Shown here piece by piece: positions 1 through 7,586 of a stretch of DNA of 12,055 bases (positions are counted from its first letter, which is position 1; every line of letters begins with the position of its first letter). A program made the translations under genes and the position numbers. The notes beneath the pieces were generated by a model that was given only the letters and a program-made list of their open reading frames with translations, searched no databases and had not been told where the DNA came from. Source of the DNA: CBDUQN01 sp965369375 (GTDB lineage Bacteria > Krumholzibacteriota > Krumholzibacteriia > Krumholzibacteriales > Krumholzibacteriaceae); assembly GCA_965369375.1 (NCBI GenBank), contig CBDUQN010000092.1, positions 1 through 12,055 of the forward strand, given 5' to 3'.

Positions 1-7
1 CTCGCGT

Positions 8-1417
8 TTACTCGAAGACGGCGCGCATCGGATCCCACGCAGGCAAAACCGTCGGTTTGGTATCGAGCAATCGTAAGACATCCTCGGGTAGGTATCGCTT
101 ATGGATGATAACCGCATAGACATACTCGTCGAACCACGCGTCGTACATCGTCCAGTAGCCCTTGTTGCCTCTCTCGGTCCCCCATGAGTTCTCGACGAGC
201 CATTTGACCGGCTCGCCCCGAACGGTATCGACACCGACAAATGCCATCGCATGATTCGGTGTGCTCGCGCGATAGAGAATCCGCTCCGCCTTCGTGAGAC
301 GGGCCTCGACGTCATAGAGTGATTCATAATCATAGATCCCGGGAGCAAATATGCCGTTATCACGATCGTTATCCTTGCCGACGTCACAGGCGAACCAGAC
401 CGGCTCGCCGTCGTGCAGGCTTGCCAGCGCGAACTTCTTGAGATGGTCGATCCCGAGATTGATGAAATCCATATCGGGGATATCCGGCATGTTGCGGCAG
501 TACCTTAACTCGTAGTATTTGTTGTAGGGATGAATGGGGTGGTCGAAAACGGAGATGTATTCACCGAGGTCCACGCCGACGGCCTCCCGGTAGAAGGATA
601 CGGGAGTGTACGTCCCCTCGACGATTTCACCGTCTTTATCCTCGTAGCGCCAGGAAAACTCATCGGGGGGAACGCCGAGATGAAGGGCAAGCATGCGGTA
701 CACATCTTTGAGCATTTCGAATTTCCGGGCCCTGAGCGCCGAGTCCTTCTTTCCCTTTCCGGCCAGTGCCCGAAGTTCCACCGCATCACTTATCATCATC
801 CTTCTCAGCACGGCATTCATCTGCCGCGTGTTGCTGCTGTTCTTCGTTTCCGGCATCATCTGCACCGGCATGGCGCCGTATTTCTCGACGAGATTGACCA
901 CGTAGGACCACCAGCCGCCGTCCGGCACGGGGTCCCCGATCAGTACCTGGAGCTCACGATCATCAATGTCGCGGTATTTATTCTCGATGATAGCCTCGAG
1001 AAACATGTTCGCCTTCTCGAGCTTGTCCCAGAAGAAGAGATGGTTCTCCGAGAACTCGAACGATTTGATGTTGTATTTCTCCAACACCGCGGGCCGCATG
1101 ATGTTGAAACCGGCGAAGAGCCAGCAGCGTCCGCTGCTCTTCTGGTTCGTTACGCCGGGCTTGTTCTCGATCTTGAAATTGAAGATATCGTTGTGCTTCG
1201 CGTAGAGCTCGCGATTGAACGCAAGATCGCGCACACTGTTGTTTGTTATCGCGTTCATCAGCGCCGTCGTATGCGCATCCTTCTCGAACGAGGATTTGAG
1301 CTTGTCGATCGCTTCCGGGCTCAATCCTATTCTTTCGCCGGCGGTTGACGTCTCGGCGGTGAACGACAGAAAAACGATCATGACCAGAAAGCTGCGGATT
1401 ACAATGCTGGCTTTCAT
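8..1417 (-). CDS. Secreted bleomycin hydrolase-like C1 aminopeptidase (PepC family)
   Basis: Papain-fold cysteine peptidase of the bleomycin hydrolase/PepC group (C1B), 469 aa with the start chosen here. The catalytic Cys is C98 in NQKSSGRCWLFA with the oxyanion Gln at 92; the His is H389 in PNHAMAFVG and the Asn is N410 in ENSWG. The C-terminus reads LPAWDPMRAVFE, close to the family's LPxWDPMGALA tail, which in characterised members sits in the active-site cleft and limits cleavage to aminopeptidase action. The ORF can be extended to 1480, but AAAGGAG lies 8 nt before the ATG at 1417, and that start gives an N-terminal signal peptide (basic start, hydrophobic residues about 5-20, STA-G cleavage-like site), so export is predicted. 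Cytoplasmic PepC lacks such a leader. It lies 109 bp after batE and may be transcribed separately. Family assignment is firm; the substrate is unknown. Confidence 0.93.
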   Translation of the reverse strand: MKASIVIRSFLVMIVFLSFTAETSTAGERIGLSPEAIDKLKSSFEKDAHTTALMNAITNNSVRDLAFNRELYAKHNDIFNFKIENKPGVTNQKSSGRCWLFAGFNIMRPAVLEKYNIKSFEFSENHLFFWDKLEKANMFLEAIIENKYRDIDDRELQVLIGDPVPDGGWWSYVVNLVEKYGAMPVQMMPETKNSSNTRQMNAVLRRMMISDAVELRALAGKGKKDSALRARKFEMLKDVYRMLALHLGVPPDEFSWRYEDKDGEIVEGTYTPVSFYREAVGVDLGEYISVFDHPIHPYNKYYELRYCRNMPDIPDMDFINLGIDHLKKFALASLHDGEPVWFACDVGKDNDRDNGIFAPGIYDYESLYDVEARLTKAERILYRASTPNHAMAFVGVDTVRGEPVKWLVENSWGTERGNKGYWTMYDAWFDEYVYAVIIHKRYLPEDVLRLLDTKPTVLPAWDPMRAVFE

Positions 1418-1425
1418 TCGTTCGA

Positions 1426-1433
1426 GCTCCTTT
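1426..1433 (-). promoter_or_regulatory. Ribosome binding site deciding the peptidase start
   Basis: On the minus strand AAAGGAGC precedes the ATG at 1417 by about 8 nt. No comparable site precedes the longer-frame ATG at 1480, so the shorter start, which begins directly with the signal peptide, is preferred. Confidence 0.7.
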
Positions 1434-1487
1434 CTTTCGAATGCAAACCTGTTCCTTTGAATCCAAAGTGAAACCGGCATACCGGGA

Positions 1488-1496
1488 AGGATAGCA
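1488..1496 (-). promoter_or_regulatory. Possible extended -10 promoter for the peptidase gene
   Basis: Minus-strand TGCTATCCT matches an extended -10 (TGn plus TATCCT, 4 of 6 to TATAAT) in the 109-bp gap between batE and the peptidase. There is no good -35 at 16-18 nt upstream. The gap is wider than most in the cluster, which fits a separate or additional promoter. The call rests on this short match only. Confidence 0.25.
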
Positions 1497-1526
1497 TATT
1501 CTTGGACGCGAAGGTAAGTAGGGAGT

Positions 1527-2363
1527 TCAGTGGATAACGAGTTCCCCGCCGCTCGCCGGTATCCAGCCTCGCGCTCCGTTATCGAGCTCGATATGCCACC
1601 AGCCGGGCCGCGATTCGATCAGGCCGAACTCCGTTCCCGCATGCAACGGCTCGGTAAAGCTCGACTGGTACGTATCGGCATCTCCCTTGCGGGCGATAAC
1701 CTCTTCGGCGATGATAACTCCATCCGGCGTTTTATAGTAACTCGCCGCTTCGACAACGAGTGAAGCGAGAAACAGCGCGCTGACGACGGCCGCTATGACG
1801 AGCACGAGTCGCAGACCATACAAACGCCACAGGAGCAGAAAAACCGCCGAGATCCAGACGATTGCAAACGAGACGGTGAATATAATGAGACGAACCTTCG
1901 TCGGCATATCGTAATGAACGAAGAAGAGCGTCTTGAACACTCTCTCACGCATCTTCTTGTCTATCTTGTCGCCTCTCCTGCTGCGTGCGAAATCGAGATT
2001 CTGTTTGAGATTCGAATCGTTCGGGATATAGAGCGCGGCGCGCCTGTAATTGAGAATCGCCTCGCCCAGCTTACCGAGCTTGAAGTACGCGTTTCCGATA
2101 TTGTAATAGAGCTTGCCGTTCCTGACGCCACCCTCTGCGACGATACGCTCGAAATGAAGAATCGATTTCAGATAGTATTCCCTCGCCGTCTCCGGATCCG
2201 ATCGGTCGAACTCCACGGCGTCACGAAAGTACCGCTCTCCTTCGCCGAGATGCTGTTGAATCTCGGCGCTCGAAAGGGTCGCAGAAGAGACGGAACCGGG
2301 AAGAAGCAGGAAAATGAGTGCCGGAATGATCGCCGTGAGCGTGCTAATATATTTTATTCTCAC
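1527..2363 (-). CDS. batE: BatE-like TPR/SH3 membrane protein
   Basis: 278 aa. Order of parts: signal peptide (residues 1-28, hydrophobic IIPALIFLLL), a TPR region (about 35-125, with YYNIGNAYFKLGKLGEAI as the clearest repeat), two adjacent membrane helices (about 157-178 and 184-206), and a C-terminal bacterial SH3 domain (about 212-276, with GWW and ARGWIP). This TPR-TM-TM-SH3 layout is that of BatE from Bat operons. The TPR part is predicted to be extracytoplasmic, as is the SH3 part after the helix pair. The start is GTG, overlapping the batD stop by GTGA, with GAGGAG 7 nt upstream, so translation is probably coupled to batD. Its likely role is as a scaffold in the Bat membrane complex; no enzymatic motif is seen. 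Confidence 0.88.
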   Translation of the reverse strand: MRIKYISTLTAIIPALIFLLLPGSVSSATLSSAEIQQHLGEGERYFRDAVEFDRSDPETAREYYLKSILHFERIVAEGGVRNGKLYYNIGNAYFKLGKLGEAILNYRRAALYIPNDSNLKQNLDFARSRRGDKIDKKMRERVFKTLFFVHYDMPTKVRLIIFTVSFAIVWISAVFLLLWRLYGLRLVLVIAAVVSALFLASLVVEAASYYKTPDGVIIAEEVIARKGDADTYQSSFTEPLHAGTEFGLIESRPGWWHIELDNGARGWIPASGGELVIH

Positions 2364-4222
2364 CGCACGCTCCTCTCGACTCCCCCGGCGGCTTCTTGCA
2401 CCCGCTTTATCAGATCGTCCCTGTTCTCGGCACTGAATGATTCGCCGGCGTATGTTCCCTCTTCACAGGTGAACATAACGCTTTTGACAGCCTCGATTAC
2501 TTCCGCGGGCAATCCGCGACTGACGAGATGGCGTTCGACATCGAGCGGGGTAAGCGAGCTGCCCGGCACATGGAGCTTGGCACCGAGATACTCTCGAAGC
2601 GCTTCGAGCGCGCGTTCGCAAAGGCGCGCCGGCGGCAATCCGGTTTCACGCTGAATCGCATTGAGCTTCGCGCTCAATCGCTTCCAGGCGCCTCTCGCTT
2701 TCACCGCATCGGGATCCGACCGGCGGCGGCGCACCGCCACGACGCCTATGAGCAGGAGCAGATAGACGGATGGAGGCGCGATAACGGCGACGAGCCAGCT
2801 CGCATTCTTCACAATCGAGCCGAGACCGTAATCTTGATGTAAGATGAGATCGGGGCCCTCATAGTTATACGCGATCCCTTCCTTCCACCGCTCCACGGGG
2901 CTGCCCGAGGGACCGAGCACGACACCCTCCGCATCGAGTGCGGTGACCACCTTCGTTTCATGAACGACGAGCGGGATCGGATTCGACGCGGCGATCCGGT
3001 AGCTCCCGCTTTTCGTATCGAAGTAGATGAGCTCTATCGCCGGAATCTCCTGCACCTCTTCGTGCTTTGCCCTGATCGTCTGGGAGAAGATCTTTCGTTT
3101 TCCTTCGACGCGGCCGTCCGCGCGCTCGTCGGGTATCTTGAAATTCTCGGCTAGCTTCGGTTGACCGCTGAGCTGCGGGAGATCAACGGCGCCGAGATAA
3201 TCGGGGCCTTCGAGCACGACGGTAAGCGTTATCGGATCGCCCACGTTGACCTCGGTCGGCTCGGCGGATGTCGATATTCGGTACTCACCGATATGGCCCG
3301 AGAACCCGGGAGGCTTTCCCTCGAGCGGGAGAGCGTCTACTCGGAGGCTTAACGTGTTGGAGGGAACGACATACTTCTTGAGCCTGCCCCTACTGGTGCG
3401 GAAAAAATTGTCTGAGAAGAAATCACGGCTCCGGCCGCTGAAGCCGACCACCGCTTCGCAGGCCACGATAATCTCAGGCACGATGAACGTCCCCGAGCGC
3501 TTGGGGATGAGTACCTTTTTAAATTCGAGCGTTGTGTAATTCTGACCGCCGATTCTCCCCTGGCCCTTCTCGGCGATAATCTCTCTATCGCCGATCTGAA
3601 TCCGGAAGTACTTTTTCCGCTGGTCGATCTCGATCTCCGGATCCTCGAAGGCAAAAGCGTCATTATCGAGTATCGGAACGGTGAAATGGAAATCCTGCAC
3701 GTCACGCCCGAGGTACCAGGTAACCGTCAGAACGACCGGCTCTCCCACGTAACAGTTCTCGCGGGAAAGGTTGATCCTGAGCTTGAACTCCTCGGTTTCG
3801 GTGGGACGCCGTACGGCGATCGTCACGGGAACGGTCGAAAAGCTCTGCCCCTCGACATTGACCTTGAGAGACGGAATGGTGAGCCTGCCCGCTTCGGTAG
3901 GCGTGAGCCGGTAGGTGAATATGAATCCCTTCTGAACAACGCGCTGAACCCTTCCATTTATAATGGAGATCGACTGACTGCTGTTGTTCGAGCCGCCCAT
4001 GTATTCGACGACAAAGCCGTCGAGTGATGAGAGATCGAGAGGCTCAGCCTTGTTAGCCCCATCCACGACCACCTGTAAAAGGAAAAACTCTCCGACGTAC
4101 ACATCCTGCGACTCGACCTCCAAATGAACGCTTACCTCGTCCGCGCCTGCGGCACGCGGACCGATCAGGCACAGTACGATGGCGATCGAAAATATTATCG
4201 TATACGCAAAACTAATTCGCAC
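2360..4222 (-). CDS. batD: BatD-like membrane protein with three Ig-like beta repeats
   Basis: 620 aa from a GTG start at 4222. A signal peptide (about 1-27) is followed by a large beta-rich extracytoplasmic region with three related segments, each containing a V(G)(E/D) turn before a strand (residues near 43, 158 and 326: DVYVGEFF, CYVGEPVV, VNVGDPIT). One membrane helix follows (about 476-497), then RRRR and a helical cytoplasmic tail of about 120 residues. This matches BatD ('oxygen tolerance' family). A TTG at 4234 would add four residues and overlap batC by 7 nt. GTG is preferred because it follows the batC stop by 5 nt and has AGGA close upstream, but the spacing is short, so the start is uncertain. 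It overlaps batE by 3 nt. It is presumed to be the major periplasmic part of the Bat complex; the ligand is unknown. Confidence 0.88.
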   Translation of the reverse strand: MRISFAYTIIFSIAIVLCLIGPRAAGADEVSVHLEVESQDVYVGEFFLLQVVVDGANKAEPLDLSSLDGFVVEYMGGSNNSSQSISIINGRVQRVVQKGFIFTYRLTPTEAGRLTIPSLKVNVEGQSFSTVPVTIAVRRPTETEEFKLRINLSRENCYVGEPVVLTVTWYLGRDVQDFHFTVPILDNDAFAFEDPEIEIDQRKKYFRIQIGDREIIAEKGQGRIGGQNYTTLEFKKVLIPKRSGTFIVPEIIVACEAVVGFSGRSRDFFSDNFFRTSRGRLKKYVVPSNTLSLRVDALPLEGKPPGFSGHIGEYRISTSAEPTEVNVGDPITLTVVLEGPDYLGAVDLPQLSGQPKLAENFKIPDERADGRVEGKRKIFSQTIRAKHEEVQEIPAIELIYFDTKSGSYRIAASNPIPLVVHETKVVTALDAEGVVLGPSGSPVERWKEGIAYNYEGPDLILHQDYGLGSIVKNASWLVAVIAPPSVYLLLLIGVVAVRRRRSDPDAVKARGAWKRLSAKLNAIQRETGLPPARLCERALEALREYLGAKLHVPGSSLTPLDVERHLVSRGLPAEVIEAVKSVMFTCEEGTYAGESFSAENRDDLIKRVQEAAGGVERSVR

Positions 4223-4227
4223 GATTC

Positions 4228-5376
4228 CTACCAATCTTTCTCGACCGCCCGGTAGCCTCGGCTCGCCTGGGCGCGCCGCTTCTTCTTGTTCTCCTTCTCC
4301 TCGTCGAGGATGGCCCGTGCAGTTTCATTACGTGGCGCCTGCCTCTCTTGTTGCTGCTGATCCTGTTGCTGAGGCTCCTGCTGTTCCTGCTGCGCCTGCT
4401 GCTGATCGCCGGGCTGCTCCTGTTGCTGTTGCTGCTGCCCTTCCCCTTCCGTCAATTTCTCGATTGCCGATTGTATCTGCCCGAGGGCCTTCTCCTGTTC
4501 TCTCGCCGCCGCCGCCGGATCCTGCTTCGCAATATCTCGCAGCGCATCTCCCTGATTCACCAGTGACGTATCGAGGTGCGCCTGCGCGCTGTCGACCTGG
4601 GGCGGTCTCTGCATGGCAAAGAGACTGTCGAGCCGGCCCTTAACCTCTCTTGTGCCATCGGATATGCCCGTTTGATCGCCTTCCAGGCCGCCGAGGCGTT
4701 TCGCCCAATCCATCCCCCTGTTCTGTTGCGACTGCGAGAGATCGGTGCTCTTACCTATCGCCTTGCCTTCCCGCTCCGCGAGGGCAAGGAGCGAATCGAC
4801 TATCTCCCCCAGCCGCTCCTGCTGCTCCTTCATCGCCTCCTGCTGCTTCTTTATGCGATCGAGCAGATCCTTTATAATGAGACGGGTAATCTCGATATTG
4901 TGCGCGGCATCATGGAGCTCAGGATTCTTCTCGAGGGCGGTCTCGTAGTAGTTCACCGATTCCTCGTAGAACTCGAGCGCCTTCTCGAAATCGCTGTCGA
5001 GCTGGCGTTCCGCTTCCCTGAATGCGGTGTTGCCGAGATTGTACCAGGCTTTTGCCTCGAGGATCAGATCCTTCGTCTGAAGCGCAGCTTCTTCGTAATA
5101 CTCCCTCGCCATGCCGAAATCTTCCTCCCGAAAGAAGGCATTACCCATGTTGAAGGCGATAATCGGTGACTCCGGCGCCTTGACCGATGCCTTTTCGTAG
5201 TACTCGACCGCTTTGTCGAAATCCCCTTCATCGAAGCTCCCGTTTCCTTTCTTAACGAGTCTTCCCGGGGATTGCGCGATGAGGGGTCGAGAGAATACAA
5301 GTATACAGCATGATACCGCGATCAACATGAACGCTGATAGCGGGAACTTTCTCATATCACCGAATGCTTTCACCAT
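4228..5376 (-). CDS. batC: BatC-like TPR protein with glutamine-rich tail
   Basis: 382 aa. A signal peptide or N-terminal anchor (hydrophobic about 12-34) precedes TPRs (about 43-165: KGNGSFDEGDFDKAVEYYEKA, FNMGNAFFREEDFGMAREYYEEA, WYNLGNTAFREAE). A coiled-coil-prone charged helix (about 168-200), a low-complexity linker, a Gln-rich stretch (313-344) and a basic C-terminus ending in VEKDW follow. TPR protein between BatB and BatD is the canonical position and architecture of BatC. In bacteria where it was studied, BatA, BatB and BatC associate, so a protein-protein scaffold role in the periplasm is expected. The start at 5376 has only a weak GGTAGGG upstream; a second ATG seven codons in (MRKFPL) would give a tidier signal peptide. 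It begins 6 nt after the batB stop. Confidence 0.87.
   Translation of the reverse strand: MVKAFGDMRKFPLSAFMLIAVSCCILVFSRPLIAQSPGRLVKKGNGSFDEGDFDKAVEYYEKASVKAPESPIIAFNMGNAFFREEDFGMAREYYEEAALQTKDLILEAKAWYNLGNTAFREAERQLDSDFEKALEFYEESVNYYETALEKNPELHDAAHNIEITRLIIKDLLDRIKKQQEAMKEQQERLGEIVDSLLALAEREGKAIGKSTDLSQSQQNRGMDWAKRLGGLEGDQTGISDGTREVKGRLDSLFAMQRPPQVDSAQAHLDTSLVNQGDALRDIAKQDPAAAAREQEKALGQIQSAIEKLTEGEGQQQQQQEQPGDQQQAQQEQQEPQQQDQQQQERQAPRNETARAILDEEKENKKKRRAQASRGYRAVEKDW
4345..4440 (-). repeat. CAG/CAA glutamine-codon tract in batC
   Basis: Residues 313-344 of BatC are encoded by a run made mainly of CAG and CAA codons broken by GAG, CCG and GAT. On the plus strand it reads as ctg/ttg repeats. 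It is in frame and the downstream coding continues to the VEKDW end, so it is a low-complexity linker rather than an error. Such tracts can change length by slippage. Confidence 0.85.
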
Positions 5377-5382
5377 GATACC

Positions 5383-6399
5383 CTACCACACCACCCTTCT
5401 TCTTCTCTCTCCGATGATCATCTCTACGATGAGGAAAAAAACCGCCGCCGAAATGAAAATCTGATACTTCTCTTCATAGAGTTTTATCGTTTTTGATTCT
5501 ATCTCGCGTTTTTCCTCGCCCGCAATGAGTTTGGCGTAGACATCGCCGAGATCGATCGTCCCTGTAGCGACGTTGAGGTACCTGCCGCCGGGGGTGGCGT
5601 TAACCATCTTGCGCAAGCTGGATGCATCGAGCTTACTCCACACCTCTCTCCCCTTGTAGGTCAGAAAGGTTTTGTTGCCCTTTTCATCCGTAACGGGGAT
5701 CCGCCTTCCCTGGTCCTCGTCGCCGAGACCGATCGCGATGATACGCACTCCGCGGCGGCCCGCTTCCTCTGCGGCCTCGACGGGGAACGAGTCGTGATCC
5801 TCACCGTCGGTAATGAGAATGATGTCCTTGTACTTTCTCTCCTGATCACCGAAAGCCTCATCGAGCGCTTTGCGAATGGCATCGCCGATCATCGTCCCCC
5901 CGCGGGCGATACTCTCGATGCCGATATCCTCGAGCATCAGCCTGAAGAATCCGTAATCGAGGGTGAGCGGACATTTGAGCGTTGCCGTACCGGCGAAAAC
6001 GACGAGCGCGACCCGATCACCCTCGAGCCGTTCGATCATGTCCGTCATCGCGAGCCTCGCTCTATCGAGCCTGTTGGGCACAAGATCCTCAGCGAGCATG
6101 CTCCTCGATACATCGAGCACGAACACGATATCCCTCCCCCTGCGATGAACCGTCTGCGGACGGGGATTCCAGGCGGGCCGGGCGAGGGCGAAAACGGTAA
6201 CCGCAAAGCCGAGGACGACGAGCATATACTTCCAACGCCTCCCGGCGGGACTGAGAGAGACCCCGACTTTTTCGAGAAGATCGGCTTCGATAAACGTCCG
6301 TAATGCCTTCTTCCTCCCGTACGCCGCCACGACAAAGAGCAGCACGATAACGGGCACGAGCCACAGAAGAGAGAGCATCTGTACGTTTCCGATATGCAT
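5383..6399 (-). CDS. batB: BatB-like VWA-domain membrane protein
   Basis: 338 aa. Membrane helices at about 9-27 and 58-74 are followed by a von Willebrand factor A domain (about 88-290) and a C-terminal helix (about 313-330). All MIDAS elements are present: D96-S98-S100 (DVSRS), T169 (GGTMIGDA) and D198 (ITDGED). This is the TM-TM-VWA-TM plan of BatA/BatB proteins, with the VWA domain on one side of the membrane. Family data link such proteins to MoxR ATPases encoded nearby. The ATG at 6399 has AAAGGAAG 6-7 nt upstream. It starts 2 nt after the stop of a possible small ORF and ends 6 nt before batC. It is named BatB because it lies between BatA and the TPR protein BatC; BatA and BatB are paralogues. 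Confidence 0.9.
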   Translation of the reverse strand: MHIGNVQMLSLLWLVPVIVLLFVVAAYGRKKALRTFIEADLLEKVGVSLSPAGRRWKYMLVVLGFAVTVFALARPAWNPRPQTVHRRGRDIVFVLDVSRSMLAEDLVPNRLDRARLAMTDMIERLEGDRVALVVFAGTATLKCPLTLDYGFFRLMLEDIGIESIARGGTMIGDAIRKALDEAFGDQERKYKDIILITDGEDHDSFPVEAAEEAGRRGVRIIAIGLGDEDQGRRIPVTDEKGNKTFLTYKGREVWSKLDASSLRKMVNATPGGRYLNVATGTIDLGDVYAKLIAGEEKREIESKTIKLYEEKYQIFISAAVFFLIVEMIIGERRRRVVW

Positions 6400-6401
6400 C
6401 G

Positions 6402-6503
6402 CTACTTCCTTTTCCCGTTGTCAGTGCGCCGGCTCGTGGAGTTTTCACCCACACAATGCCCGAGGTTCATGGAGTTCTCCTCGAAATGAAGCGCGCCGCT
6501 CAT
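6402..6503 (-). CDS. Possible 33-aa coupled small ORF between batA and batB
   Basis: A small frame of 33 codons plus TAG fills the whole batA-batB gap. Its ATG at 6503 overlaps the batA TGA as ATGA. A perfect AGGAGG sits 5 nt upstream, inside the last batA codons, and the frame stops 2 nt before the batB ATG. The predicted peptide starts MSGALHFEENSM and ends in a basic NGKRK; it is hydrophilic, with one Cys, and has no signal peptide or membrane helix. I recognise no family. It contains an 11-codon degenerate repeat. It may be a real small protein, a ribosome-relay leader for batB, or a chance frame in a short spacer made by local duplication. Confidence 0.35.
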   Translation of the reverse strand: MSGALHFEENSMNLGHCVGENSTSRRTDNGKRK

Positions 6504-6515
6504 GGAATCCTCCTC
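6417..6515 (-). repeat. Three degenerate 33-nt tandem units at the batA-batB junction
   Basis: Reading the minus strand, units begin at 6515, 6482 and 6449. Their opening parts are GAGGAGGATTCCATGAGC, GAGGAGAACTCCATGAAC and GGTGAAAACTCCACGAGC, after which they diverge. By eye, units 1 and 2 agree at about 22 of 33 positions, and units 2 and 3 mainly in the first 18. In the small-ORF frame the units open EEDSM, EENSM and GENST. The first two each hold a Shine-Dalgarno plus ATG. Confidence 0.5.
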
Positions 6516-7561
6516 AGCACCGTGCTCGCGAGCGTCACCTCGAGAAGCAGGAGAATCAGGGCCGTGAGCGCGAATGGCGTAAAGAGCTCCCGGTAATCGA
6601 CGTAGCGCACCGATTCGACCTCGCTCTTCTCGAGCTTGTCTATCTCCTCGTAGATCTCGCGCAAGCCCTCGGCATTCTCGCCGAGCCTGAAAACTCCTCC
6701 CGTGATATCTGCGACGCGCTGGAGCGTCTTCTGATCGACGCCGCCGCCGGTTGGAACCTTGAAATTGCCGAACAGCGTCTTAATCGTGCTCACACCCTCC
6801 CTGCTCCCGACGCCGATCGTGTATATCTTTATGCCCCATTGGGCTGCGAGCTCGGCCGCCTCCTCGGGCGTACGGCGGCCCGAATTGTTCTGACCGTCTG
6901 TCAGAAGAATAATGATCTTGCTCTTTATCTCGTAGTCTATTTCACCGCTCTCAGATGCGCTCCGCTCGAGATCCTCCTCCGCCGTCTTGAGCCGCGCCGC
7001 TGCGAGGGCAAGGGCATCACCGATCGCGGTCCCGTCCTCCGGTCTCCGGCTCACGATATGAATGCTGTCTAGAAACCTGAGCAAGGCGCCGTGACCGAGG
7101 GTGAGCGGCGCCATCGTATCCGCATAGCGCGCGAATGCGATCATCCCGACGAGATCGTTCGGGCGCCCCCCGAGTGTCTTCTCGTTTCCCATGAGAAATT
7201 CCTCGAAGACCCGTTTGACGACTTCGAGGCGGTTGAGCCTTCTCCCCCGGTACTCCATCTCGGCCTTCATGCTACCCGAGCGGTCTATCACCATCTGTAT
7301 CGCAACACCCTTCGTTACCTCCTTTACCTTCTCTCTCCCCAGCTGGGGCCGCGCAAGCGCGGTGACGAGAAGAACGAGCACGATGATCCGGACGGCGAGG
7401 GGCAGCATCGACAGCCGCTGCCTGAGCGAGCGGCCGGCGCGCAGCGCATTGGTGAGATACGAAAATCGGACACTGCCCGCCCTGCCCCTCTTCGAAAGGT
7501 AGAAGAGAACGATCGGCACCGCGAGGAACACGAGAAACGCCCATGGAGATGCAAATCTCAT
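6500..7561 (-). CDS. batA: BatA-like VWA-domain membrane protein
   Basis: 353 aa. It opens with the BatA-type N-terminus (MRFASPWAFLVFLAVPIVLF, first helix about 7-22), has a second helix (about 54-72), a VWA domain (about 85-312) and a last helix (about 328-346). The MIDAS is complete: D93-S95-S97 (DRSGS), T178 (DGTAIGDA) and D222 (LLTDGQ). A stretch rich in acidic and basic residues (about 191-213) between two VWA elements is longer than in BatB. The ATG at 7561 lies 25 nt after the upstream stop and has only a weak purine-rich site, so it may depend on coupling. It is predicted to sit in the inner membrane and to form the VWA pair with BatB. Confidence 0.9.
   Translation of the reverse strand: MRFASPWAFLVFLAVPIVLFYLSKRGRAGSVRFSYLTNALRAGRSLRQRLSMLPLAVRIIVLVLLVTALARPQLGREKVKEVTKGVAIQMVIDRSGSMKAEMEYRGRRLNRLEVVKRVFEEFLMGNEKTLGGRPNDLVGMIAFARYADTMAPLTLGHGALLRFLDSIHIVSRRPEDGTAIGDALALAAARLKTAEEDLERSASESGEIDYEIKSKIIILLTDGQNNSGRRTPEEAAELAAQWGIKIYTIGVGSREGVSTIKTLFGNFKVPTGGGVDQKTLQRVADITGGVFRLGENAEGLREIYEEIDKLEKSEVESVRYVDYRELFTPFALTALILLLLEVTLASTVLRRIP
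6509..6514 (-). promoter_or_regulatory. Perfect Shine-Dalgarno inside the batA 3' end
   Basis: AGGAGG encodes the two Arg codons near the BatA C-terminus (RRIP) and lies 5 nt before the ATG at 6503. Position and spacing are right for re-initiation on the small ORF after batA termination. Confidence 0.5.
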
Positions 7562-7586
7562 TGTTAATGCCGCCGCCAGGTTCCCT

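Noticed and set aside
530..1348. A 272-codon open frame on the plus strand opposite the C1 peptidase
   Set aside because: It mirrors the codons of a gene with all catalytic motifs on the minus strand, has no signal peptide or known motif, and its composition is that of an antisense shadow.
1914..2654. A 246-codon plus-strand frame across the batE/batD junction
   Set aside because: It runs antisense to two well-supported genes, and the translated product shows no domain; open only by codon bias.
4348..4566. Leucine-rich plus-strand frame looking like a membrane protein
   Set aside because: It is the reverse complement of the CAG/CAA glutamine tract of batC, which reads as CTG/TTG leucine codons.
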